DNA of 7,731 nucleotides from Desulfofustis sp. (GCA_030604345.1 JAUVWB010000067.1:1-7731), one strand, 5' to 3'. Shown: positions 1 to 6,478, numbered from the stretch's first letter. The notes: generated by a model from the letters alone, not told the origin. Program-made: numbers and translations.

Positions 1-686
1 CTGACCAGGAAGTGATGCGCTTGACTAATGCCATTGCCGGTGCCAACGAGAAGAATTTCCATCTGCAAAATGTCAATCCGGGCCGTGATTTCCAGGTTGC
101 CGAGGTTGCCGATTTCCGGCAAATCTGCGCCAGCGATCCGTGTCCTTCCTGCGGTGGCACGCTGCGGCTGGTGGAGGGTATTGAGGTCGGCCATATCTTT
201 AAACTCGGCACGGCCTATTCCGAGGCAATGAATGCCCGGTTCCAGGATCAGCAGGGCAACGACCGGCCGCTGATCATGGGGTGCTACGGCATTGGAGTGA
301 GCCGGGTGGTGGCGGCGGCCATCGAACAGAATCATGATGCCAACGGCATCATCTTCCCGGTGCCGCTGGCTCCATACCCGGTCACGATCCTCAACCTGGG
401 CAACAAGGACGAGGGCATTACCGCAGTGGCGGAACAGCTTTATTCCCAGTTGCAGGAAGCCGGCATAGACGCCTTCCTCGATGATCGGGATGAACGGCCC
501 GGCTCGAAATTCAAGGATGCCGACTTGCTCGGGTTCCCGTTTCGCATCACGGTTGGCAAGCGCTATGCCGAGAGCGGTATGGTTGAGTTGCGCCGGAGAC
601 GTGACGGCTTCACCGAAGAGGTCGAGGTGGCCAGTCTGGTGAAGCTGGTGCGGCAGCGGTTGAACGAGGAAAGCGCAGGCAGGTGA
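1..686 (+). CDS. proS: Prolyl-tRNA synthetase, C-terminal part (5' truncated by window edge)
   Basis: ProRS charges tRNA-Pro with proline in the cytoplasm. The reading frame is open from base 3 and its start lies outside the window; about 227 C-terminal residues are visible. In order they show the end of the bacterial-type insertion (editing) region with a CPSCGG segment, then the class II core segment GIEVGHIFKLGTAYSEAM, then class II motif 3 (MGCYGIGVSRVVAAAIEQ) with its ATP-binding arginine. The C-terminal anticodon-binding domain starts near YPVTILNLG and includes the DDRDERPGSKFKDADLLGFP segment. The insertion remnant and the ending on the anticodon domain fit the long bacterial ProRS form (about 570 residues). 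The stop codon overlaps the GTG start of the following rel gene (GTGA), which suggests translational coupling. Identity is secure; only the truncation limits the annotation. Confidence 0.97.
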   Translation, partial: DQEVMRLTNAIAGANEKNFHLQNVNPGRDFQVAEVADFRQICASDPCPSCGGTLRLVEGIEVGHIFKLGTAYSEAMNARFQDQQGNDRPLIMGCYGIGVSRVVAAAIEQNHDANGIIFPVPLAPYPVTILNLGNKDEGITAVAEQLYSQLQEAGIDAFLDDRDERPGSKFKDADLLGFPFRITVGKRYAESGMVELRRRRDGFTEEVEVASLVKLVRQRLNEESAGR

Positions 687-2875
687 GCAGCATCATGCCC
701 TACACGTCGGCGATCCATCCGGGCGGTCTGAAGCTTCTCGCCGCCAACTATCTGCACGATGTGGATCTCTCTCCGATCGATCGTGCCTGGGAGTTGGCGG
801 TCAAGGTCCATGGCGGCTCCAAGCATTTCTCCGGTGAACCCTACCTGATTCACGCCCTCGAGGTGGCCTCGACCCTGGCCTCGATGCACCTCGATCTTGA
901 TACGATCCTGAGCGGACTGCTGCACGGCGTGCTCAAGAACGGGGTGACGTTCGAGGAACTGGAAGAACAGTTTGGCGCCGACGTTGCCTATATCGTCGGC
1001 GGCACCACCAAAATCACCTCGGTTCAATACAACAACACGCTCACCAGCCAGGCGGAAAACGTGCGGCGGATGTTATTGGCCATGGCCAAAGACATTCGCG
1101 TCCTGCTGGTTCGCCTGATCGATCGTTTGCAGGATATGCTGCTGCTGGACTTGGTCAGTCGCGACCGGCAGCTGGAAGTGGCCCGGGAGACCATGGATCT
1201 TTTTGCCCCGTTGGCCGGCCGTCTCGGGATTGACTGGTTGAAAAGGCAGCTGGAGGATTTTTCCTTCAAGTTTCTCTACCCCGTCGAGTACGAAGACCTC
1301 AACGAACGGCTGGAGAGTTCGTTGGAGGAGCGGCAGCGCTACGTGGACGAGACCATCGCCGTCCTCTACGCCAAATTGCGGGAGGGAAACGTTGCCCCGC
1401 TTCGTATCTTGGGACGGCCGAAACACCTTTACTCCATCTACAAAAAGCTGGTTGCGCAGAATATCCCGCTGGAGCGGGTCTATGACAAGGTTGCCTTCCG
1501 GATCATCGTCGAGACGGTCAAAGAATGCTACGAGGCGCTCGGCATCATCCATGCCAGTTGGGCGCCGGTACCGGGCCGGATCAAGGACTTCATCTCCGTA
1601 CCCAAGGCCAACAACTACCAGTCGATGCACACCACCGTGGTCGGGCCTCGGGAGCATTTCATCGAAATCCAGATCCGTACCGAAGAGATGGACCGGGTGG
1701 CCCAGGAAGGCGTTGCCGCCCACTGGGCCTACAAGGAAGGACAGAAGGTCGATGATCGGGACGCCAAGCTGTTTCGGGAGCTGAAGAAGCTGGTCACTTC
1801 CCTGCAGGATGTGGAAGATTCGCGGGAATTTCTTGAGAGTCTGCGCGGCGAGTTGCACGATCCCGAGGTCTTCGCTTTGACTCCCAACGGTGAGGTCAAG
1901 GAGCTGCCGGCGCGGAGCTGCCCCATTGATTTTGCCTACGCCGTCCACACTGAGGTCGGCAACCATTGTGCCGGAGCCAAGGTGAACGGCCGGCTGGTCC
2001 CGCTTAAGTACGAGTTACAGAACGGAGACATTGTCGAGATCATCACCAGCCCGAATCAGCGGCCGCGCCGTGGCTGGCTGGATATGGTCAAGACCAGCCG
2101 GGCCCGGGCCCGGATCAGGTCTTGGCTGCGCCGTGAGGAAAACGAGAAGGCGCTGGCGCTGGGCCGCGAGTTATGTGAGCGTGAGCTGAAGAAACATGAC
2201 ATGACCTTGAAGCGAATGGTCAAGAGCGGCCACATCAAACTGCTGCTCAAGACCTTGCGCTGCAACGGCCTGGACGATATGCTGATCAAGGTCGGCAGCG
2301 GGGCGATCACCATTCAGTCCCTGATGAAGGCGCTCAATCCGCCGGAAATGCGCCAGGAAGCGGAAGCCGCCGTCGAGCAGATGACGCCGGAAGAGTTGGC
2401 CGCTTCCATGGTGACGCAGCAGCGTGGTACCGTCAAAGGAGGATCGGCCATCTGTATCGACGGTATCGACGATCTGCTGGCCAAAGTCAGCCAGTGTTGT
2501 AACCCGGTTCCGGGTGATCCGATTGTCGGGTTTATCACTACCGGTCGGGGAGTCTCGGTACATAAATCCGATTGCCCGAACCTGCTCAGTTCCGATCCCA
2601 AACGGTGGATCCAGGTCTATTGGAACAATCCGGAGAGCCAGCATTTCCGTGCCGAGATCCAGGTGATCACCGAGAATACCAAGGGCATCTTTGTCGATAT
2701 CAGTTCGGCGGTCGGCTCCGATCAGGCCACCATCGTCGAGATAGCGGCTCACAAGACCCCGGCCGATACCGTTGAATTTTCCATTGCCCTGGAAATCAGG
2801 GATCTGGAGCACCTGCAACTGCTGCTGAAGCATCTGCGTCAGATGGATACGGTAATCTCGGCACGGCGAGTCTAG
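683..2875 (+). CDS. relA: RelA/SpoT-family (p)ppGpp synthetase with a degenerate hydrolase domain
   Basis: This 730-residue long RSH protein transfers pyrophosphate from ATP to GDP/GTP to make the stringent-response alarmone. Numbering is from GTG 683. The HD domain is about 30-200, synthetase 240-355, TGS 394-455, a helical region to about 585, the CC/zinc-finger region 588-635 (C605, C606, H627, C631) and ACT 655-730. Synthetase residues are intact: GRPKHLYSIYKK (244-255), D268, RIKD (299-302, the charge type of bifunctional Rel), NNYQS with Y312, and E329. The hydrolase site is eroded: the usual HD...ED is HGVLKN (81-86), and the usual DRLHNM is DRLQDM (147-152). It is therefore predicted to be a synthetase only, with degradation supplied elsewhere (inference). 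The TGS motif reads VGNHC where most proteins have VGHRC. The start is uncertain: GTG 683 overlaps proS, while ATG 695, four codons later, has AGGTGA 8 nt upstream. The symbol follows function; rel or spoT are alternatives. Confidence 0.95.
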   Translation: MSSIMPYTSAIHPGGLKLLAANYLHDVDLSPIDRAWELAVKVHGGSKHFSGEPYLIHALEVASTLASMHLDLDTILSGLLHGVLKNGVTFEELEEQFGADVAYIVGGTTKITSVQYNNTLTSQAENVRRMLLAMAKDIRVLLVRLIDRLQDMLLLDLVSRDRQLEVARETMDLFAPLAGRLGIDWLKRQLEDFSFKFLYPVEYEDLNERLESSLEERQRYVDETIAVLYAKLREGNVAPLRILGRPKHLYSIYKKLVAQNIPLERVYDKVAFRIIVETVKECYEALGIIHASWAPVPGRIKDFISVPKANNYQSMHTTVVGPREHFIEIQIRTEEMDRVAQEGVAAHWAYKEGQKVDDRDAKLFRELKKLVTSLQDVEDSREFLESLRGELHDPEVFALTPNGEVKELPARSCPIDFAYAVHTEVGNHCAGAKVNGRLVPLKYELQNGDIVEIITSPNQRPRRGWLDMVKTSRARARIRSWLRREENEKALALGRELCERELKKHDMTLKRMVKSGHIKLLLKTLRCNGLDDMLIKVGSGAITIQSLMKALNPPEMRQEAEAAVEQMTPEELAASMVTQQRGTVKGGSAICIDGIDDLLAKVSQCCNPVPGDPIVGFITTGRGVSVHKSDCPNLLSSDPKRWIQVYWNNPESQHFRAEIQVITENTKGIFVDISSAVGSDQATIVEIAAHKTPADTVEFSIALEIRDLEHLQLLLKHLRQMDTVISARRV

Positions 2876-2910
2876 TCCGGCGGCACCGGCCTGCGGATGA
2901 GGTCGAAACC

Positions 2911-3360
2911 ATGGTGGAGTGTGCAGTCTGTGGTAACGAGAGTGACGGGGATATGGCGGCCTGTCCGTTCTGCGGCGCTGATCTGCAGGGGGTTGGCGCC
3001 GAGAAACGAACACCGCAGGTGGTGCAACGGACCGTCAACCTGAAACAAGGTCGGCCGTTGGTTGATACGGCGGTCAAGCGGATGACCAACGAACTGGCTC
3101 AGGCAACGGCACAAAACGTCAAGGTGCTGATCCTGATCCACGGCTACGGTTCGTCCGGAAAAGGCGGCAAAATCCGTGAAGAGTGCCGCAAGGTATTGGA
3201 CGATTGGTTCCGGCAGCGGCGGCTACGCCAGGTTATTCCCGGTGAGCAGTTCCAGCGCCGTCATGGTCCCGGCAAGGCGCTTCTACGCCGGTTTCCGCAC
3301 TTGGAGACGGAGTGTCCCACCGTATTCAATAATCCGGGGGTAACCGTTACCGTCCTCTGA
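2911..3360 (+). CDS. Zinc-ribbon plus Smr-domain protein
   Basis: This is a 149-residue protein in two parts. The N-terminus carries two CxxC pairs (C4/C7 and C18/C21), the pattern of a small zinc ribbon. Residues about 48-149 look like an Smr (small MutS-related) domain: a VDTAVKRMTNELAQA helix, a strand VLILIHGYG, a glycine-rich SSGKGGKIRE loop (76-90), and the C-terminal NPGVTVTVL strand. Smr domains are nucleic-acid binding or cleaving modules, either in MutS2 or stand-alone; the precise role of zinc-ribbon versions is not known to me. The gene begins 35 bp after rel, with TGAGG 8 nt before ATG 2911, so it is probably the last gene of the proS-rel unit. That position would fit an RNA or translation-linked role, but this is inference. 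Confidence 0.85.
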   Translation: MVECAVCGNESDGDMAACPFCGADLQGVGAEKRTPQVVQRTVNLKQGRPLVDTAVKRMTNELAQATAQNVKVLILIHGYGSSGKGGKIREECRKVLDDWFRQRRLRQVIPGEQFQRRHGPGKALLRRFPHLETECPTVFNNPGVTVTVL

Positions 3361-3423
3361 ATAATGGGTAGCACTTTTGTCCCGGTTGCTTTCGTTATCA
3401 ACGTCTGCAATCGTGATTCTCTT

Positions 3424-3447
3424 GGCCCCGAACCCTTTTCGAGGGCC
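3424..3447 (+). repeat. Imperfect hairpin in the Smr-FKBP intergenic gap
   Basis: GGCCCCGAA (3424-3432) pairs with TTCGAGGGCC (3438-3447) as a 9-bp stem with one bulged A and a 5-nt CCCTT loop. It sits in the 129-bp non-coding stretch between the Smr gene and the FKBP gene. No T-run follows, so it is not a typical intrinsic terminator. It could be a weak terminator, an element of the FKBP leader, or chance. A second, shorter hairpin (GCAGG/CCTGC, 3457-3471) lies just downstream and is followed by ATCTTTT. I saw no convincing -35/-10 pair in this gap. Confidence 0.4.
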
Positions 3448-3479
3448 GCAACCAGCGCAGGCATGACCTGCATCTTTTC

Positions 3480-3484
3480 AGGAG
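3480..3484 (+). promoter_or_regulatory. Ribosome binding site that fixes the FKBP start
   Basis: AGGAG lies 5 nt before ATG 3490. It supports that codon over the upstream in-frame ATG at 3364, which has no comparable site and would place a non-signal extension in front of a clear signal peptide. Confidence 0.8.
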
Positions 3485-3489
3485 TCGTT

Positions 3490-4200
3490 ATGAAAAAATT
3501 CATCACCAGCATGGCCTGTGGCCTGCTTCTGGCGCCGATCGCTCTTGCCGGTAGTGTGGTCGCAGCCGAAGACCAGTCGTTGCAGACCCAGAAGGACAAA
3601 ATCAGCTACAGCATGGGCCTCGATCTTGGCAACTATCTCAACGGGCTCGGCGATAAGATTGATCTCCAGGTGCTGAAACTGGGCCTGGAAGACGGTTATA
3701 ACCAAGCCGAGCCGAAGATGAGCCAGGAGGAGATCGCGGCTGCCCAGCAGGAATTCGCCACCGTCATGAAAGCGGAACAGGAGGCGAATCTGGCGCAGAT
3801 CAGGGAGAAGAACACCGCCGCCGGTCAGGCCTTTCTCGATGAGAACAAAAAAAATAACGAGGTCACGGTTACCAAGAGCGGTCTCCAGTACCAGGTGCTC
3901 AAAGCCGGTGACGGCGAGAAACCGCAGGCGACTGACAAGGTGAAGGTCGACTACATCGGCACACTCATCGACGGCACCGAGTTTGACAGTTCGGTCAAGC
4001 GGGGCGAACCGGCTGTTTTCACGGTCAACCAGGTGATCCCGGGTTGGAGCGAAGTCCTGCAATTGATGACCGTCGGTTCCAAATACCGGGTAGTCATCCC
4101 CGCCGATCTGGCCTACGGTGAACGGGGCGCCGCTCCGGTCATCGAGCCCAATTCGGTGCTTGTCTTCGATATCGAGTTGCTCGGTATCGAACAGCAGTAA
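3490..4200 (+). CDS. Exported FKBP-type peptidyl-prolyl cis-trans isomerase (FkpA/Mip type)
   Basis: This 236-residue protein catalyses cis-trans isomerisation of proline bonds and probably assists protein folding in the periplasm. A Sec signal peptide (MKKFITSMACGLLLAPIALA...) is likely cleaved near VVAA/EDQ, about residue 26. Residues about 30-125 form the helical FKBP N-terminal dimerisation domain (KISYSMGLDLGNYL, then a charged helix of Q, E, A and K). Residues about 135-234 form the FKBP catalytic domain, with expected pocket residues VDYIG (Y155), EFDSS (F165, D166), QVIPGW (182-186), LAYGERG (207-213) and a final VFDIELL strand. Domain order and length match the FkpA/Mip/FklB group. 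No lipobox in a proper position was seen, so a soluble periplasmic form is favoured. The gap from the Smr gene suggests its own promoter. It converges on the DUF362 gene, with only 26 bp between stop codons. Confidence 0.93.
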   Translation: MKKFITSMACGLLLAPIALAGSVVAAEDQSLQTQKDKISYSMGLDLGNYLNGLGDKIDLQVLKLGLEDGYNQAEPKMSQEEIAAAQQEFATVMKAEQEANLAQIREKNTAAGQAFLDENKKNNEVTVTKSGLQYQVLKAGDGEKPQATDKVKVDYIGTLIDGTEFDSSVKRGEPAVFTVNQVIPGWSEVLQLMTVGSKYRVVIPADLAYGERGAAPVIEPNSVLVFDIELLGIEQQ

Positions 4201-4226
4201 TCCCGTACCGCAGGTTTCGCCCGGCG

Positions 4227-5063
4227 TCAGGGGAGTGCCGTGACGTTTGCTGCTCGGATATCCAGGTGCTCGGCGAGGCCGAGCACCTGGTGGGCCATGG
4301 CAATATGGCCGATGTCCCGCCAGTCGCGGCGCAGCAGAGCTGTTCCGTAACTGTCGAGGGCCACCGGGTCGTAGCCTGCAGCCAGTTTGTTCACCGGCGG
4401 TTGACAGGTCGGTCCCCAGAGGTGGGCCCGGGCCATGCCGACCGAGGCGTCGAGGATGGAAAAATCGGCCGTGCGGTAACGGTTCAGATCGAATACCGCC
4501 TGCTGAATCTGCCGGTGAAAAGCCGACTTCCCCCAACCGCCATCCTGGTAGCGGCTCGGCGGCGCGCAGCCCATCATGTTCTTCATGGTCAGGGTGACGC
4601 CCGACAGGGAATGGGCTTTCAGGACCGGGACCGAGATCAGAAACGTTTCGAGCACCATTCGGGGCAGGTACATGTCCGGCCAACGGTTGCACTCCGGGTT
4701 ACTCATCCGGATACACGGTTCTCGGTTCAGGTCCACGAGCCGGACACCAGGTACTTTTTCCAGCGGCATATAGCCGAGCCGGTCGAAACAGTGGAAGGTG
4801 TCGTAATCCAGCGCTCCGGTTCCCTCCCCAATAATGATCTCCAAGTCATCGCGCCAGCCCCTCAGATAGCGCACCAGCGCCGTGATCAGGTCGGCGGGAG
4901 TGGTGATCGGTGGCTGCAGCGCCTCTACCAGGTTCGGTTTGATCAACACCCGTTCCCGGCCGGACAGGGCCTCGAGCAGTCCGGCGGCGTCAAGCAACGG
5001 CGGTAGCACCGTCGACCATGGTCCCGCTGGTCCGCTCCAGACCACCCCCTCAGGCCTGTTCAT
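4227..5063 (-). CDS. DUF362-family protein without a ferredoxin domain
   Basis: This 278-residue protein matches the DUF362 (COG2006) pattern: LIKPNLV (40-46), TTPADLITALVRYLR, IIIGEGTG (77-83), SVPVLKAHSLSGVTLTMKNMMG (144-165), HRQIQQAVFDLN, ILDASVGMA and DPVALD (232-237). Family members have no generally assigned reaction. Some carry an added 2x[4Fe-4S] ferredoxin domain; this one has no CxxCxxC array, though five cysteines are scattered (92, 117, 125, 166, 220). It begins inside the end of the activase gene (14-bp overlap) with AGG 6 nt before the ATG, so translation is probably coupled. Its place as last gene of the HgdB-like/activase cassette suggests a shared pathway (inference). A perfect 29-nt inverted repeat lies within its last 25 codons. 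No signal peptide is evident. Confidence 0.85.
   Translation of the reverse strand: MNRPEGVVWSGPAGPWSTVLPPLLDAAGLLEALSGRERVLIKPNLVEALQPPITTPADLITALVRYLRGWRDDLEIIIGEGTGALDYDTFHCFDRLGYMPLEKVPGVRLVDLNREPCIRMSNPECNRWPDMYLPRMVLETFLISVPVLKAHSLSGVTLTMKNMMGCAPPSRYQDGGWGKSAFHRQIQQAVFDLNRYRTADFSILDASVGMARAHLWGPTCQPPVNKLAAGYDPVALDSYGTALLRRDWRDIGHIAMAHQVLGLAEHLDIRAANVTALP
4262..4290. repeat. Perfect 13-bp inverted repeat with 3-nt spacer at the convergent gene junction
   Basis: CCAGGTGCTCGGC (4262-4274) and GCCGAGCACCTGG (4278-4290) are exact reverse complements separated by GAG. The repeat lies inside the DUF362 gene (segment HQVLGLAEHLD), 11 codons from its stop and 62 bp past the FKBP stop. Neither strand has a T-run after it, so a classical intrinsic terminator is unsupported. 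It could stop or stabilise the FKBP transcript 3' end, act as a protein-binding palindrome, or be a by-product of the encoded peptide. Confidence 0.75.
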
Positions 5064-5724
5064 GGCCGACCTGCTCCAGGGGTGGATTTTCCAGGGATTG
5101 CAACAGCCCAGTCAGCAAAACCCAGCGGCCGAGTGGTACCAGATGGCAGGGAAAGCTGGCGGTGAATAGCGGGTTGGCACAAAGCCCTCCGGACAGGTAG
5201 AGGCGTTTCGGCCGGCCGGCGAACTGGTAGGCGTTGAGGGCGATACCTTTGACGAACCGGGCGACCGCCTCGGCCTCGTCGAGTCCGTTGATCACCGCAT
5301 CGAAAATATGGCTCATTCCGAGCACCCCACAGGTCACGGAGAAGGAAGAGGCGGGAACCTGCAGTAAGGAAAAATCGAGATCGTAGTAGCGCTCCAGCAG
5401 TTCGATGGTGAAGCCCATCGAGGCGCCGCATTCGGCATTCCAGCCCATGTCCTTGACGACGCCGTTTTCGTAGCGAACAAACTTGATGTCCCGACTGCCG
5501 CAGTCGAGCAGGGTGAAGGAGTTCTCCGCGATCAACCGCCTGCCGCCGCGGGCCAGGGCGGTCAACTCGTTGACCGAGATGGCGGCAAAACGTTTGGCGT
5601 TATGGCCGGTGGCCAAATCGACCCGTAGGGTGCGGTCGATATCCTTGGTTCGAATGACACGAGGGGTCCCGATGTCGGTGTCCAACAACTTGCAATAAGA
5701 CGTACCGAAATCAGCGAGCAGCAT
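5050..5724 (-). CDS. Compact acyl-CoA dehydratase-type activase (BadF/BadG/BcrA/BcrD ATPase family)
   Basis: This 224-residue ASKHA-fold ATPase resembles HgdC-type activases, which use ATP to push one low-potential electron from a [4Fe-4S] cluster into a partner dehydratase or reductase. It shows the phosphate-1 loop LLADFGTSYCK (2-12; DxGTSxxK), the second phosphate segment LLDCGSRDIK (72-81), and the motif NAECGASMGFTIE (96-108), which replaces the usual NdKCAAGTGrFLE. It also has TCGVLGMSHIF (131-141), matching the CxvFaxSE segment, and the adenosine-site segment LYLSGGLCANP (175-185). C99 and C132 align with the two cysteines that hold the dimer-bridging cluster in HgdC. It is shorter than the usual 255-270 residues. 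ATG 5724 was chosen because the phosphate loop must be at the N-terminus and GGGAG lies 6 nt upstream. It overlaps both neighbours by 14 bp. The HgdB-like protein upstream is its likely partner; the substrate is unknown. Confidence 0.85.
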   Translation of the reverse strand: MLLADFGTSYCKLLDTDIGTPRVIRTKDIDRTLRVDLATGHNAKRFAAISVNELTALARGGRRLIAENSFTLLDCGSRDIKFVRYENGVVKDMGWNAECGASMGFTIELLERYYDLDFSLLQVPASSFSVTCGVLGMSHIFDAVINGLDEAEAVARFVKGIALNAYQFAGRPKRLYLSGGLCANPLFTASFPCHLVPLGRWVLLTGLLQSLENPPLEQVGHEQA

Positions 5725-6469
5725 CGAAGACTCCCGATAATTCAAGAAAGGCCTGGATCTTGGCCTTAACGCTGCTGCTGGCGGTGACGTCACAGTCGAC
5801 ATAAAGCGCCTGCGGATGGCGTTGAGCCAGGTGTCGGGCCAGGGCGGTCTTGGCGCAGAATGCTTGGGCGAAGAAGACGGTTGGAACACCTTGATTACAG
5901 TGCTCCTCCAAGGCAGGATTGTCCGGTGTCTTGTTTTCCATGCAGCGGCTCCAGCCGTACACATGGGTGGTGTCCGGGAACAGCGACAGCAGTGAAAAAT
6001 CGCGCGGCGGTACACCCCAGAAGCCGGCGGTGGGCGGACAGGGTGGCCGCGGCTTATGGGGGTTGGGATCGGTGACTGATGCGGTTATCGCTGCCAGCTT
6101 ATCCACCAGCCCCATGCGGGTGCGGCTGACCGGGGTGCCGAAATCGACCCGGTCCTGGTTCCTGGTCCTGATGACGGCCGTGGTCGGCAGGGAGTCCTCA
6201 AGGATGGTGGCGGTATGGAGGGCGCAATCACATTTACCCGGACCCACGTCGATATAGATGGCGTCTAGGTCGAGCGATACGGCGTTGATCACCACCGTGC
6301 GCAAAATGGCGCAGTAGACCGCCGGTAAAAACGGAGAGGCCGCCTCGATACTGGTCTGCACGATCGGCTCGTCCAAATCGAAGATCAGCGCCTTCTCCCG
6401 TCGCAGCCTGTCGATGACCCCCAGCGGCGGGACGCCGACAATACCGACTCTTTGCCGGTTGGTTTCCAT
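5711..6469 (-). CDS. Small HgdB-like protein of the 2-hydroxyacyl-CoA dehydratase / double-cubane-cluster family
   Basis: This 252-residue protein is not a textbook member of any family, but it follows the HgdB/BcrC layout at reduced size (usual length roughly 330-430). YCAILR at 52-57 resembles the CxxxR cluster motif. GKCDCAL (79-84) resembles the central CD motif. The C-terminal stretch FFAQAFCAKTALARHL, followed by ALYVDCDVTASSSVKAKIQAFLEL, resembles the 'FCd...l.le.D...s...tRieAFlE' ending. C53, C80 (or C82) and C205 are therefore candidate ligands of an iron-sulfur cluster; other cysteines are at 144, 176, 191 and 226. The start is ATG 6469, with a weak GGAAA 3 nt upstream, 9 bp after the lptG-like stop. 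The stop overlaps the activase start by 14 bp, which supports an enzyme/activator pair. The motif alignment is by eye; the substrate is unknown. Confidence 0.6.
   Translation of the reverse strand: METNRQRVGIVGVPPLGVIDRLRREKALIFDLDEPIVQTSIEAASPFLPAVYCAILRTVVINAVSLDLDAIYIDVGPGKCDCALHTATILEDSLPTTAVIRTRNQDRVDFGTPVSRTRMGLVDKLAAITASVTDPNPHKPRPPCPPTAGFWGVPPRDFSLLSLFPDTTHVYGWSRCMENKTPDNPALEEHCNQGVPTVFFAQAFCAKTALARHLAQRHPQALYVDCDVTASSSVKAKIQAFLELSGVFDAAR
5731..5735 (-). promoter_or_regulatory. Ribosome binding site of the activase gene
   Basis: On the minus strand GGGAG stands 6 nt before ATG 5724, inside the end of the upstream HgdB-like gene. It supports this start over the longer open frame that extends to about 6015. 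Confidence 0.75.
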
Positions 6470-6478
6470 CTGTTTCCG

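Noticed and set aside
1073..1966. 297-residue minus-strand open frame inside rel
   Set aside because: Antisense shadow of the conserved HD/synthetase region.
2171..3013. 280-residue minus-strand open frame across the rel end and the Smr start
   Set aside because: Antisense shadow; it overlaps two supported genes and has no domain.
3386..3418. Possible sigma-70 promoter (TTGCTT with a weak -10) before the FKBP gene
   Set aside because: No acceptable -10 hexamer at 16-18 bp spacing.
3364..3489. N-terminal extension of the FKBP frame from ATG 3364
   Set aside because: ATG 3490 has a strong AGGAG site and begins a standard signal peptide; the extension would bury it.
3508..3519. Possible lipobox (SMAC) in the FKBP signal peptide
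   Set aside because: The cysteine falls before the hydrophobic core and the preceding residues do not fit; ordinary signal peptidase cleavage near residue 26 is better.
3478..4692. 404-residue minus-strand open frame across the FKBP gene and DUF362 end
   Set aside because: It spans two well-supported genes in conflicting frames and shows no recognisable family.
4266..5006. 246-residue plus-strand open frame opposite DUF362
   Set aside because: Antisense shadow of a gene with clear family motifs; no recognisable domain.
5725..6015. Longer activase frame starting near 6015
   Set aside because: The phosphate-binding loop belongs at the N-terminus, a good ribosome site precedes ATG 5724, and the extension overlaps the HgdB-like coding sequence.
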